From Bacillus mojavensis RO-H-1 = KCTC 3706 (GTDB lineage Bacteria > Bacillota > Bacilli > Bacillales > Bacillaceae), in contig NZ_JH600286.1 in the NCBI RefSeq assembly GCF_000245335.1, positions 402,210 to 466,209 of the forward strand: a DNA stretch of 64,000 nt, written 5' to 3'. The notes below the pieces were generated by a model. It saw only the letters and a program-made list of their open reading frames with translations. It searched no databases and had not been told where the DNA came from. Below are positions 1-7,763 of the stretch, in pieces (position 1 is the first letter of the stretch; each line of letters begins with the position of its first letter). The translations under genes were made by a program, and so were the position numbers.

Positions 1-997
1 CTGTCCCTGTCATTTGGACAGATGGACAAGTCGTATCTCTTCAGCTCGTGGAAAGGCTGGAGCATACAGAAGAAAGTCTTTTTCTGCTAAAATTTATTTT
101 AATTGCGGCCAGCGCAGCGGTCTGTATCGCTTCCTTCTTTGCCGGCAGCTTACTCGCCCGCCACATCATCAATCCAATCAGACAATTGGTGACAACGATG
201 AAAGACATCCAGAGAGAAAAAGCATTCAAAACAATTTCTCTGGAAGGACAGTCGCACGACGAATTATACCAAATGGGGCTGACTTTTAATGAGATGGCGA
301 GCATGCTGAAAGAGCACTACGACAAACAGCAGCAATTCGTCCAAGACGCTTCACACGAGCTGAAAACCCCGCTCACCATTATTGAAAGCTACAGCAATCT
401 AATGAAACGCTGGGGGGCAAAAAGGCCTGAAGTGCTTGAGGAATCCATTGAAGCCATTCATTCGGAAGCGATCCATATGAAAAAACTGACCAATCAGCTG
501 CTTACCCTGGCCAAGAGCTATAAAGAACTGGAGCTTGATCTGAAAACGGTTGACCTGATCGAAATGTCGCGCGCCGTCATACAAACACTCCAGCCGGTTT
601 ATAAACGCGACATTTTTCTTGAGACGGGCAAAGAGCATTTGCTCGTAACGGCAGATGAAGAACGCATAAAGCAGCTGCTGACGATTTTGCTTGATAATGC
701 CATAAAGTATAGTGACAAGGGCATTGTGATTTCCGCAGGAACCAAAAACAGCCGGCCGTTTTTGTCTGTAAGGGATGAAGGAATCGGCATACCTGAGGAG
801 CATCTCCCGCACCTGTTTGAACGTTTTACCGGGCGGATGAGGCGCGTAACCGCAAAACAGGGGGAACGGGTTTAGGTCTATCCATTGCCAAACATATTGC
901 CGATGAGCATGGCATTGACCTGTCTGTAAAAAGCAAACCGGGTCAGGGAACAAATGTCACAATGCAATTTAGAGAACAGAATGGGGGAGCGCTATGA
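1..997 (+). pseudogene. ykoH: Two-component sensor histidine kinase YkoH, 3' part; frameshifted here
   Basis: This is the C-terminal two thirds of a membrane sensor kinase; the start lies before the window. The frame opens at base 3. It shows a membrane segment (bases ~90-160), a HAMP linker, a HisKA dimerisation helix with the phospho-acceptor in S-H-E-L-K-T-P (near base 350), and an HATPase domain with N-box D-N-A-I-K-Y and G1 box D-E-G-I-G-I-P. After E-R-F the frame breaks near base 830 and stops at 875. One more T in the TTTT run at 826-829 restores Y-R-A-D-E, then G-T-G-L-G-L-S, through to TGA at 995-997. That stop overlaps the ykoI ATG, so the genes are co-transcribed. The indel is probably a sequencing error. 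The partner regulator YkoG would lie upstream, outside the window. Confidence 0.9.
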
Positions 998-1675
998 CAA
1001 AACGAATGAAAACAGGAGCTGCGGCGGCGGCAGCCGTTTTAGCCATTGTCATCTGCGCGGTTCTTATCATTCAGCAGACCCATGAGGACGTGCTGTCAAA
1101 GGAGGCAGTCAATAAAAAAAGTAGAAGCCTCCTATGAAGGCGACATCACAAAAGTGACGCGATCCAATGATAAAAAAACGTATGATATGACTCTGGAAAA
1201 TCCAAAAGGAATTTATTTTCTGAAAGCTGATGCTAAATCGGGTGACATATTGTCAATGAACAGAGTGAAAGAGACGAACACATCTGACATGACAGAAAAA
1301 GAAGCTGAGCAGCTTGCTCTGATGCGGGTGCCGGGCACCGTCAAAAAACACACGCGAAAACATGGAGTTGCGTCGTATACCATTCAAAAAAATAATGGGG
1401 AAACATACGAAGTGAAGGTAGATATGAAGACAAAAGCGGTGGTGTCCGCTGATAAAATCAGCAGCAAAGACAAACAAAAGACAACAATTTCGGAAAAAGA
1501 GGCAAAAGCCATTGCAGAGCGTGAAGCTGGAGGAAAAGCAGATGACGCCGATTTGGAAGAAAGCGAAGGCACTCTCCTGTTTGAAGTAGATGTTGATCTC
1601 CCGAATGACAAGGAAGCTACAGTGAAAATAAACGCCTATACCGGCAAAGTTTCTAATATTATCTATGAAGACTAA
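994..1675 (+). pseudogene. ykoI: PepSY-domain membrane-anchored protein YkoI; frameshifted here
   Basis: The ATG overlaps the ykoH stop (ATGA). The N-terminus, M-T-K-R-M-K-T-G followed by an Ala-rich hydrophobic stretch, is a signal/anchor segment, so the rest is probably extracytoplasmic. Two PepSY-type repeats follow (K-E-A-E-Q-L-A and K-E-A-K-A-I-A with acidic strands). PepSY proteins are often encoded beside two-component systems and are thought to modulate proteases or sensors; the role here is inferred from that context. The frame breaks in the A run near 1117-1123. Removing one A gives N-K-K-V-E-A-S-Y, which joins the signal part to the PepSY part and ends at TAA 1673-1675. A homopolymer error is the likely cause. 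Confidence 0.88.
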
Positions 1676-1768
1676 TGGTTTTCTCATCAAATTCTCATCT
1701 TTCTCTCGTTTTCCTTTCATGTTGAGTGTGTAAACTGAACTCATAACAAAACAAGGGAGGAATCACAT

Positions 1769-2281
1769 ATGCTGAAGAAAAGATGGATGATAGGCATATT
1801 AGCAGGTTGTTTAGCGGCCGGAGGATTCAGCTACAACGCGCTTGCGAAAGAAAATAATGAACCTACACAGTCTGTTTCTGGAACTGTCGGACTTACTGAA
1901 CAAGAAGCGGAGTCCATTGCCAAAACAGTTGTTGACGGAACAGTGGATGACATCGACAGAGACATCTATAACGGCAAAGAAGCCTATGAAGTTGAAATTG
2001 AAAAAGACGGCGAAGATTATGATGTTTATGTGGATATTAAGACCAAACAAGCTCTCAATGACCCGTTAAAAGAGAAAAAAGAGCAAGTTGTTTTGACAAA
2101 AGAAGAAGCAGAGCAGATTGCTCTAAAGCAAACAGCTGGAACCGTCACAGAAAGCAAGCTGGATGAAGACGATGGTGCGTACATCTACGAAATTGAGGTT
2201 CAAACGAAACGAGGGACTGAAGCAGAATTTGACATCTCTGCAAAGGACGGACGTATAATTAAACAGGAATTAGACGACTAA
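1769..2281 (+). CDS. ykoJ: Secreted PepSY-domain protein YkoJ
   Basis: This 170-aa protein has a clear signal peptide (M-L-K-K-R-W-M, hydrophobic core, A-L-A-K cleavage-like site near residue 26). Two tandem PepSY-like repeats follow, each with an E-Q-E-A-E-S-I-A / K-E-E-A-E-Q-I-A helix and an acidic strand pair such as Y-E-V-E-I-E-K-D-G. It is a paralogue of the YkoI product just upstream and probably acts outside the membrane in the same system as the YkoH kinase. The ribosome site GGGAGG lies 8 bases before ATG. About 90 bases with no gene separate it from ykoI, so it may have its own promoter. A strong terminator follows directly. Its biochemical function is not known to me. Confidence 0.92.
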   Translation: MLKKRWMIGILAGCLAAGGFSYNALAKENNEPTQSVSGTVGLTEQEAESIAKTVVDGTVDDIDRDIYNGKEAYEVEIEKDGEDYDVYVDIKTKQALNDPLKEKKEQVVLTKEEAEQIALKQTAGTVTESKLDEDDGAYIYEIEVQTKRGTEAEFDISAKDGRIIKQELDD

Positions 2282-2305
2282 CCCCGCACACGCGGGGTTT
2301 TTTTC
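2281..2305 (+). terminator. Intrinsic terminator of ykoJ
   Basis: An ACCCCGC / GCGGGGT stem with a short ACAC loop is followed by TTTTTTT, directly after the ykoJ stop. Confidence 0.9.
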
Positions 2306-2357
2306 ATGATAACGAACGGTTTTTTGGAGAATCTAATGAGTAAAGGAGGCGAAGCGC

Positions 2358-2495
2358 ATGGAAAAGAAAGAAGAACAATACATCAATCAGGCTGAGTATG
2401 TTCCACATCCGACGAAGGAAGGGGAGTACGCCTTATTTCTTCATGAAACCTATCATTTGCTTTCTGAAGATGATGAAACGCAAACAACAGAATAA
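2358..2495 (+). CDS. Small hypothetical protein, 45 aa
   Basis: A short reading frame starts at ATG after a near-perfect ribosome site (AAAGGAGG, 9 bases upstream). It encodes an acidic, soluble 45-aa peptide (M-E-K-K-E-E-Q-Y-I-N...) with Y-V-P-H-P-T-K-E-G-E-Y in the middle and an acidic tail E-D-D-E-T-Q-T-T-E. The stop is followed by a G-C hairpin and T run, so it looks like a complete single-gene unit between ykoJ and mgtE. A small ykz-type gene is annotated in this position in strain 168, but I am not sure of its name. No domain is recognisable and no function is proposed. Confidence 0.75.
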   Translation: MEKKEEQYINQAEYVPHPTKEGEYALFLHETYHLLSEDDETQTTE

Positions 2496-2518
2496 GGGCT
2501 TATGGCCCTTATTTTATT
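2494..2518 (+). terminator. Intrinsic terminator after the 45-aa gene
   Basis: An AAGGGC-TTAT-GGCCCTT hairpin is followed by ATTTTATTT, directly after the stop codon. Confidence 0.75.
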
Positions 2519-2558
2519 TCTTCTGAAGAGGTGTAAACGCATTAATAACTTTTTTAAG

Positions 2559-2587
2559 TTGACATAGCTTGTTTTTTTCTGTAATCT
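2559..2587 (+). promoter_or_regulatory. SigmaA-type promoter for the mgtE transcript
   Basis: A consensus TTGACA (2559-2564), a 17-base spacer and TAATCT (2582-2587) place the start a few bases before the M-box leader. Confidence 0.75.
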
Positions 2588-2610
2588 CAGTGTGTCAATT
2601 CAATTACGAA

Positions 2611-2760
2611 CTTCGTTAGGTGAGGCTCCTGTATGGAGATACGCTGCTGCCCAAAAATGTCCAAAGACGCCAATGGGTCAACAGAAATCATCGACATAAG
2701 GTGATTTTTAACGCAGCTGGATATTGCTCCTATGCCATACAGTGCTAAAGCTCTACGATT
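2611..2760 (+). promoter_or_regulatory. M-box (ykoK leader) magnesium riboswitch
   Basis: The leader upstream of mgtE matches the M-box pattern: CTTCGTTAGGTGAGGCTCC, then a GGAGATACGCTGCTGCCC segment, AAAGACGCCAATGGGTCAAC, and the distal ACGCAGCTGGATATTGCTCC ... GTGCTAAAGCTCT portion. Mg2+ binding to this family stabilises a terminator, so mgtE is expressed when magnesium is low. Identification rests on these conserved segments and on the gene it precedes. Confidence 0.93.
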
Positions 2761-2825
2761 GAAGGCGCCCGCACGCTTTTTTTTGCCGTGCTTCTTTCCC
2801 CTTCAATCCAGAAGGCTTTTTTTAT
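2757..2825 (+). terminator. Riboswitch-controlled terminator of the M-box
   Basis: GATTGAAGG (2757-2765) can pair with CCTTCAATC (2800-2808). A smaller GCACG/CGTGC hairpin lies in the loop, and a T-rich stretch begins at 2816. This is the expected expression platform between aptamer and coding region. Confidence 0.75.
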
Positions 2826-2865
2826 GCCTTGAAAACAAATGCTGAACAAAAAGGAGGTGCGGAGT

Positions 2866-2988
2866 ATGGATTCTCCCCATTCGAGTCAATCTGAAGAAGT
2901 ACCCATATACTATGACAGCGAGACAATTGATCACACGATGAGGAGACGATTTGCCGCACCTTCTGGCGAGGCCGGCACGTCTCCGTAG
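2866..2988 (+). CDS. Small leader ORF between the M-box and mgtE, 40 aa
   Basis: An ATG frame of 40 codons starts 8 bases after AAAGGAGGT, one of the strongest ribosome sites in the window, and ends at TAG 17 bases before the mgtE ATG. The product (M-D-S-P-H-S-S-Q-S-E-E-V-P-I-Y-Y-D...) is hydrophilic, with an R-R-R cluster and no recognisable domain. It sits after the riboswitch terminator, so it would be translated only in read-through transcripts together with mgtE. It could be a real microprotein or a translated leader coupled to mgtE initiation; comparison with relatives would tell. I do not know a name for it. Confidence 0.55.
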   Translation: MDSPHSSQSEEVPIYYDSETIDHTMRRRFAAPSGEAGTSP

Positions 2989-3005
2989 AGGAGGTACGAG
3001 TCCCA

Positions 3006-4361
3006 ATGGTTCAAAACATGACCTATGACGAACTCATTTTACGCATCATTATATTATTGCGAGACGGAAAAATCAGGGATTTCAGAAGTGTTATTGATGA
3101 GCTTCAGCCCTATGATATAGCGTTTATTTTTAAAGAAATGCCGGAAAAACACCGTGCCCGCTATTTATCTTATTTAACTGTTGATGATATTACTGATATG
3201 ATCGGCGAACTGGAACGGGAATTTCAGTTAGCCGTCTTAAATAAAGTCGGAAAAACAAAAGCAACACTCGCGATGAACAAAATGGACAACGATGACCTCG
3301 CTCAATTGCTTGAAGAAATGGATGAAGAACTGAAGGAACAGCTTTTATCCAGCATGGAGGCCTCAGAGTCAAAAGCCGTTCAGCTCCTTATGAATTACCC
3401 GGCTGATTCAGCGGGGCGCATGATGACCAACCGTTATGTGTGGATTCCTCAGCATTACACGGTAAAAGACGCGGTCGTCAAACTAAAAAGTTTCGCGGAA
3501 ATCGCAGAGTCTATCAACTACTTATATGTCATAAATGACAGTAAGCAGCTTGTCGGCGTTCTGTCATATCGCGATTTGATTCTCGGGGAACCGGAAGAAA
3601 AGGTGCAAGACTTGATGTTTACCCGTGTCATCGCAGCAGACGCGCTTCAAGATCAGGAAGAAGTGGCGCGGCTGATTGAACGTTACGATTTCTTAGCGAT
3701 TCCGATCGTGGAAGAAAACAATGTGCTTGTCGGGATCGTGACGGTCGATGATATCATCGATGTCGTTATTCGGGAAGCCGATGAGGATTACGAAAAATTC
3801 GCCGCTTCAGGTAAAGCCATTACCTTCGATACAAAAGCATATGTTGCAGCATACCGCCGCCTTCCATGGCTGATCCTGCTCTTGTTCATTGGGCTGATTT
3901 CAGGCAGCATCATGAGCTATTTTGAAGATACGCTGAAGCAGGTCGTGGCGCTGGCATTCTTTATGCCGATGGTGTCAGGGATGACAGGGAATACAGGAAC
4001 ACAGTCTCTCGCGGTTGTCATCAGAGGTTTATCTAAAGAAGAAATGAATAAAAAAACGATTATGAAACTGATTTTTCGGGAACTCAGAACGAGTATTTAT
4101 ATCGGTGCGGTCTGCTCTGTCTTAATTACGGTGATCGCCATCATATGGCAGGGGAATGTACTTTTAGGATTTGTTGTCGGCTCTTCACTGCTGCTGACCT
4201 TGATTATCGGCACGATGTCCGGAACAATCATCCCTATTATTCTGCACAGACTGAATGTAGACCCGGCCATTGCGTCAGGCCCGCTCATTACGACGCTAAA
4301 TGATATCTTGTCTTTATTAATTTATTTTGGTATTGCAACTGCATTCATTCACTCATTATAA
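3006..4361 (+). CDS. mgtE: Magnesium transporter MgtE
   Basis: MgtE is the main Mg2+ channel/transporter of the cell membrane. The 451-aa product has the family order: a helical N domain (~1-125), two CBS domains (~130-255, with P-A-D-S-A-G-R-M-M at their start and V-G-I-V-T-V-D-D-I-I-D-V in the second), a connecting helix, and five membrane segments (~285-451) containing the pore-lining stretch P-M-V-S-G-M-T-G-N-T-G-T-Q-S. The ATG is preceded by GAGGAGGT. The M-box riboswitch upstream makes expression respond to magnesium, in keeping with the function. In strain 168 this is the former ykoK. A bidirectional terminator separates it from the convergent tnrA. The frame is complete and nothing is unusual. 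Confidence 0.97.
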   Translation: MVQNMTYDELILRIIILLRDGKIRDFRSVIDELQPYDIAFIFKEMPEKHRARYLSYLTVDDITDMIGELEREFQLAVLNKVGKTKATLAMNKMDNDDLAQLLEEMDEELKEQLLSSMEASESKAVQLLMNYPADSAGRMMTNRYVWIPQHYTVKDAVVKLKSFAEIAESINYLYVINDSKQLVGVLSYRDLILGEPEEKVQDLMFTRVIAADALQDQEEVARLIERYDFLAIPIVEENNVLVGIVTVDDIIDVVIREADEDYEKFAASGKAITFDTKAYVAAYRRLPWLILLLFIGLISGSIMSYFEDTLKQVVALAFFMPMVSGMTGNTGTQSLAVVIRGLSKEEMNKKTIMKLIFRELRTSIYIGAVCSVLITVIAIIWQGNVLLGFVVGSSLLLTLIIGTMSGTIIPIILHRLNVDPAIASGPLITTLNDILSLLIYFGIATAFIHSL

Positions 4362-4405
4362 ACGATAAAAGTCCGTCTCAGATTGCGAGGCGGACTTTTA
4401 TCGTT
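4361..4405. terminator. Bidirectional terminator between mgtE and tnrA
   Basis: A long near-perfect stem, AAACGATAAAAGTCCGTCTC / GAGGCGGACTTTTATCGTTT, has T runs on both strands. It can end both convergent genes; the tnrA stop lies at its edge. Confidence 0.9.
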
Positions 4406-4737
4406 TATCGGTTTTTGTACCTAAAGTGAGCATTAAGCTGCCCCTCCAGCATTTTTTTCCGCACTTGCGGATCGTTTTTTACCATTTGTTCTTTTTTGCG
4501 CATATCTTTTAAAATTTCAGCCGTCTGCACGCCGTCTTCGCGTTTGTTGGCGATATCCATCAGCCGCTCGACATCTGCAAAAGAATATTTTCTCGTTCCC
4601 CTTGAAGAACGCTGCGGATAAATCAGCTTCCGCTCCTCATAATACCTGATCTGTCTTACGGACAATCCTGTCAATTCACTGACAATCCCAATTGAAATCA
4701 CTTTTTTGTCTTTATAAGAATGATCTTCTGTGGTCAT
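4405..4737 (-). CDS. tnrA: Global nitrogen regulator TnrA (MerR family)
   Basis: TnrA activates and represses nitrogen-starvation genes and is held inactive by feedback-inhibited glutamine synthetase. The 110-aa product starts [11 protein letters not shown]. It has the MerR winged-helix with [18 protein letters not shown] (about residues 18-36), and ends with the short C-terminal glutamine-synthetase-binding tail ...[11 protein letters not shown] chose the ATG at 4737 because GGGGTGG lies just upstream; the longer frame to 4782 would run through the promoter. Divergent ykzB-ykoL shares the intergenic region, which holds one perfect TnrA box, so autoregulation is likely. The sequence matches the 168 protein as I remember it almost completely. 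Confidence 0.97.
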   Translation of the reverse strand: MTTEDHSYKDKKVISIGIVSELTGLSVRQIRYYEERKLIYPQRSSRGTRKYSFADVERLMDIANKREDGVQTAEILKDMRKKEQMVKNDPQVRKKMLEGQLNAHFRYKNR

Positions 4738-4801
4738 TTTTCCACCCCTGGATGTCTTTTGATAATAGTATATAAAAAACATAGAGAAAAAACCTGACGC
4801 T

Positions 4802-4818
4802 TGTTATATTTTCTAACA
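4802..4818. promoter_or_regulatory. TnrA/GlnR operator
   Basis: TGTTATATTTTCTAACA is a perfect match to TGTNA-N7-TNACA. It is the only such site I see between the divergent tnrA and ykzB-ykoL, and in strain 168 both transcription units are reported to depend on TnrA. Confidence 0.9.
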
Positions 4819-4929
4819 TGAAATAACAGATTTTTGAAAAAATACGGCAGAAAAATTAACAAGAATGATGCGTAACCGATAAGCGCGCTTTATCCTATAT
4901 GTAAAGATTAATGAGGAGGAAGGATAATC

Positions 4930-5085
4930 ATGGAGGAAGAAAAAGCGGTCTCATTGGCAAAGGAAATAATCGAGTTGGATATGAAACGGGATGAAATGCT
5001 TGAAACGTTTATGCAGCTTGCCGGAGAACATGCTTTTCAGCTTTTAAGATCAGTTCAAAACGGACTTTACCGAAAATCTTCGTAA
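4930..5085 (+). CDS. ykzB: Small protein YkzB
   Basis: The 51-codon frame M-E-E-E-K-A-V-S-L-A-K-E-I-I-E-L-D starts after GAGGAAGGAT and is predicted to be an amphipathic helical, acidic soluble peptide. It lies directly upstream of ykoL and downstream of the TnrA box. In strain 168 ykzB-ykoL is described as an operon activated by TnrA during nitrogen limitation and by PhoP during phosphate limitation. A TTAACA element at 4856-4861 could be part of a PhoP site, but I cannot show a full repeat array. No enzymatic function is recognisable. Identification rests on position and size rather than on a remembered full sequence. Confidence 0.82.
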   Translation: MEEEKAVSLAKEIIELDMKRDEMLETFMQLAGEHAFQLLRSVQNGLYRKSS

Positions 5086-5172
5086 ACATAAATTCTTTAC
5101 ACTAGATTCATACCACGTTCATTTAAAAAGAGTATCTTATGAAAAGGATACCTCAAAATGAAGGAGGACGCT

Positions 5173-5355
5173 ATGAGTAATTTATTGAAATCAGCATTAG
5201 AAAAAGAACGAAGCCATTATTCAGAAAAACTCTTTCAAATCGGAGTTTATAATAAAGAAGTAATGAACAAAATGACACTTTCTGAATTGCGAAAGGAATA
5301 CGCATATTTCTTTCGCAGCATTCCATATCACCAAAAAAATCCTTATACAAAATAA
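5173..5355 (+). CDS. ykoL: Small stress-response protein YkoL
   Basis: The 60-aa product M-S-N-L-L-K-S-A-L-E-K-E-R is basic and mostly helical, with no membrane segment. ATG 5173 is chosen over the in-frame ATG at 5158 because GAAGGAGG sits between them, 7 bases before 5173. It follows ykzB by 87 bases, and the coding end overlaps its own terminator. Known facts from 168: it is co-transcribed with ykzB under TnrA and PhoP control and is listed as a stress protein, but its molecular role is undefined. Confidence 0.9.
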   Translation: MSNLLKSALEKERSHYSEKLFQIGVYNKEVMNKMTLSELRKEYAYFFRSIPYHQKNPYTK

Positions 5356-5372
5356 CGTATAAGGATTTTTTT
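5341..5372 (+). terminator. Terminator of ykzB-ykoL
   Basis: CCTTATAC / GTATAAGG stem followed by ATTTTTTT. The 5' arm lies within the last ykoL codons. Confidence 0.85.
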
Positions 5373-5490
5373 GTTTCCTGAAAAGGAATTTCTCGAATTA
5401 TAGCGAATAAAAATAATAAGGGCATTAAACTCTTATTATATGTAAGGGTTTTCATTATTTTTTTATAAAAATTCTATATACGGGGTAGAT

Positions 5491-5955
5491 ATGATGAGAT
5501 TATCGTTTAACGAAGAAGAAGTTGAGCGTGCGATGAATTTGTACAGAGTTTTTGCAAGGGCTTTCAAAAGTGTGTCTGAACACAGCATCCGTGACAGCAA
5601 AGAGCACGGCTTCAATCCCACAGAATTTGCCGTACTGGAACTTTTGTATACGAGAGGCCCGCAAAAATTACAGCAAATTGGGTCGAGACTTCTGCTTGTA
5701 AGCGGAAACGTCACATATGTCATTGACAAGCTAGAAAGAAACGGGTTTTTAGTCAGGGAGCAGGACCCGAAAGATAAACGCTCTGTTTACGCGCATCTCA
5801 CCGATAAAGGGAATGAGTATTTGGATAAGATCTATCCAATTCATGCGCTCCGTATAGCGAGAGCGTTTTCAGGCCTTTCGTCTGATGAGCAGGACCAGCT
5901 GATCCTCCTGCTGAAGAAAGCTGGCATCCACAGCCAGCATTTACTGTTTCGTTAG
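5491..5955 (+). CDS. ykoM: MarR-family transcriptional regulator YkoM
   Basis: This is a 154-aa MarR-type winged-helix dimer. The core is H-G-F-N-P-T-E-F-A-V-L-E-L-L, then L-Q-Q-I-G-S-R-L-L-L-V-S-G-N-V-T-Y-V-I-D-K-L-E (recognition helix) and a wing with D-P-K-D-K-R-S-V. It is a close paralogue of MhqR, encoded 35 kb away in this window; the two share F-A-V-L-E-L-L-Y and the V-T/I-T-Y-V-x-D-K-L-E helix. MhqR senses quinones, so YkoM may sense a related electrophile or phenolic compound; this is inference only, and its target genes are not evident. The start is uncertain between ATG 5491 and 5494; CGGGG lies just upstream. The gene stands alone, with a terminator after it. Confidence 0.93.
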   Translation: MMRLSFNEEEVERAMNLYRVFARAFKSVSEHSIRDSKEHGFNPTEFAVLELLYTRGPQKLQQIGSRLLLVSGNVTYVIDKLERNGFLVREQDPKDKRSVYAHLTDKGNEYLDKIYPIHALRIARAFSGLSSDEQDQLILLLKKAGIHSQHLLFR

Positions 5956-5961
5956 CCATTT

Positions 5962-5990
5962 CACACTCTCTTTCAGGAGAGTGTTTTTTT
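5962..5990. terminator. Terminator between ykoM and ykoN
   Basis: CACTCTC / GAGAGTG stem with TTTTTTT on the plus strand. It overlaps the last codons of the convergent ykoN. Confidence 0.85.
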
Positions 5991-7094
5991 ATATTCACAT
6001 TCATCTAATATTCTGTTTAAAACCTCCTCAATCTTCAGGTCGCACATTTGGCCAAGATACCTGCTGATACGCTTTTCTGCTGCTGCCCGTTCATTCGATT
6101 GGAAAAATGCGGAAATGCGCTCTTCTGCCCGCTTCATATCCCAGTTTCTTATATCTGTAACAAGCTGCTGTTCTTTTAACAGGTTCACATTCATTTCCTC
6201 CTGGCCCGGCAACGCATGATAGATAAATACCGGAAGCCTTTTCTTTAAGCATTCACTAATGGTTACGCCTCCTGGCTTTGTCATGACGCCTGAGGCCTCT
6301 GCGTACAGCCGGTTCATTTCTGCTTTGCTGTGAAGGTAAGGGATCGCCTCAATAAAAGGATGCTGTAAACTTTTAACATATCGGTAGAGCTTTTCGTTTC
6401 TGCCGCATAATATTTTGTATAAGATATTTCCGCCTGGCGACAGCTCCTGAACCAGCTTAAAAATACCTCCGACTCCCATACTGCCGCCTGTGATCATGAC
6501 AGTATAAGGCGGACGATGCTGACAGGTGTCTGCGGTTCCTGTTTCAAAAGCCCGGTGAACGGGAATGCCGGTCATAAATATTTTTTCCTGGTTGATTCCT
6601 TCGGACATGAGCTGCTTCTTAATATCCATAATCGGGACAAAGTGGTAGTCAATGTTCTCCCGCCCCCATACTTGATTCACAAAAAAATCCGTGTATACAT
6701 TTACGATGGCCATGTTTGGATATTCCGGTTTTAGCCGGTTCAGCAGGTAAGAAGGCAGGGCATGCGTGCAGAAGACGATATCAGGCTGTTTTTCTTTGAG
6801 AATCTGTCTCATGCTTTGCATAAACAGCCATTCATACATGGCGTAGCGTCTGACCTTCTTACAATCTCCGCAAGCGAGAAGCTTGTATATTCCGCTGTAC
6901 GTTTTCGGAACATATTGAATCCATTTTAAATAAGCTGAGGAGGACAGTTTTTCTAAGCGTTTATACGTATGAGAGAAGATATCGATTTTTTCTGAATGCA
7001 GCCCTTTAGATTCCAGATCAGTCTTCAAGGTATCAGCGACATGATGATGCCCGGTGGAAATGCTTAAAAAAGGAAAAATGAGAATGTTTGTCAT
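5973..7094 (-). CDS. ykoN: Glycosyltransferase of the MGDG-synthase/MurG type, YkoN
   Basis: The 373-aa product begins M-T-N-I-L-I-F-P-F-L-S-I-S-T-G-H-H-H-V-A-D-T-L, the G-H-x-x-A/V start of MGDG-synthase-like N-domains. A C-terminal nucleotide-sugar-binding fold holds M-I-T-G-G-S-M-G-V-G-G, H-S-K-A-E-M-N-R-L-Y and T-K-P-G-G-V-T-I-S-E. UgtP, which makes diglucosyl-diacylglycerol, belongs to this family, so a glycolipid or lipid substrate is plausible but unproven. I chose ATG 7094 because AAGGGGG lies 6 bases upstream; the longer frame to 7229 runs into the divergent ykoP. Four neighbouring genes (ykoN, ykoP, ykoS, ykoT) all look linked to sugars or the envelope. Confidence 0.88.
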   Translation of the reverse strand: MTNILIFPFLSISTGHHHVADTLKTDLESKGLHSEKIDIFSHTYKRLEKLSSSAYLKWIQYVPKTYSGIYKLLACGDCKKVRRYAMYEWLFMQSMRQILKEKQPDIVFCTHALPSYLLNRLKPEYPNMAIVNVYTDFFVNQVWGRENIDYHFVPIMDIKKQLMSEGINQEKIFMTGIPVHRAFETGTADTCQHRPPYTVMITGGSMGVGGIFKLVQELSPGGNILYKILCGRNEKLYRYVKSLQHPFIEAIPYLHSKAEMNRLYAEASGVMTKPGGVTISECLKKRLPVFIYHALPGQEEMNVNLLKEQQLVTDIRNWDMKRAEERISAFFQSNERAAAEKRISRYLGQMCDLKIEEVLNRILDECEYKKTLS

Positions 7095-7186
7095 GTCTGT
7101 CCCCCTTAAAAATATGCCAACTATATTTTGGGGAGAATCATCACAAAATATAAGGGTGTTTTTTTGCTGATAAGGAAGGTGAAGAG

Positions 7187-7738
7187 ATGAAAACCTGTTT
7201 CCTTTCCATTTGGAGAGTGATTGACCCAATTTATTTCTTTTTTTCGAGGCTGACCTTGATTGATGATGAGCAAAAATGCGTCTTTCGAGTCAGACTGACA
7301 AAATACAAAGGACATCATGTCGTGCTGAGTGACGGAACCCATATAAGAAAAAACGATGTGCTCGTTAAAATCCATCTGCATAACATCAAGCTGGTCAGAG
7401 AGCTGCAAAGCATTGAAAGCGCGGTCAGAAAAGGAATCATCATTTATCAAAAAGTATATCAATCAATGCCGATGCTGCTGGAATATATCAACAATCATAA
7501 AAAAAGCGAAAAAATCAAAGGAATCATTGGCATTACAATGCTTGATAAAGGGGTAGAAAGGCTCGGCTTTGACGTGGTAACCCCGGTCAATCCTTTTTAC
7601 AGATCCTTTAAAAAGATCACCCATATGCCGATTTTCTATTTAACGTCAAAGCCAGTGAGCTTCCGAAATCTACCGAATTCATCCTATTTGTTTATCTCGA
7701 AAGAAAAGCTTCAGCACACCTATCAAACAAAAGACTGA
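7187..7738 (+). CDS. ykoP: Conserved protein YkoP
   Basis: This 183-aa protein is encoded divergently from ykoN. The N-terminus has an aromatic hydrophobic stretch (V-I-D-P-I-Y-F-F-F-S-R) that may associate with the membrane. The middle resembles a polysaccharide-deacetylase-associated small domain, with R-V-R-L-T-K-Y-K-G-H-H-V-V-L-S-D-G-T and an I-H-L-H-N motif. The C-terminal part I-K-G-I-I-G-I-T-M-L-D-K-G-V-E-R-L-G-F-D is mixed alpha/beta. The ribosome site GGAAGGTGAAG precedes ATG 7187. Its arrangement with ykoN suggests a shared task in surface glycolipid metabolism, which is inference. I know no experimentally defined function. Confidence 0.82.
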   Translation: MKTCFLSIWRVIDPIYFFFSRLTLIDDEQKCVFRVRLTKYKGHHVVLSDGTHIRKNDVLVKIHLHNIKLVRELQSIESAVRKGIIIYQKVYQSMPMLLEYINNHKKSEKIKGIIGITMLDKGVERLGFDVVTPVNPFYRSFKKITHMPIFYLTSKPVSFRNLPNSSYLFISKEKLQHTYQTKD

Positions 7739-7763
7739 TGCCATGGTCAGCACAGTCTTTTTA
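7731..7763. terminator. Bidirectional terminator between ykoP and ykoQ
   Basis: AAGACTG / CAGTCTT stem around a 15-base loop with T's on the plus strand and A's upstream. It serves both convergent genes. Confidence 0.75.

Noticed and set aside
399..953. 184-codon open frame on the minus strand opposite ykoH
   Set aside because: It is antisense to a clearly conserved kinase, has no ribosome site and no family resemblance.
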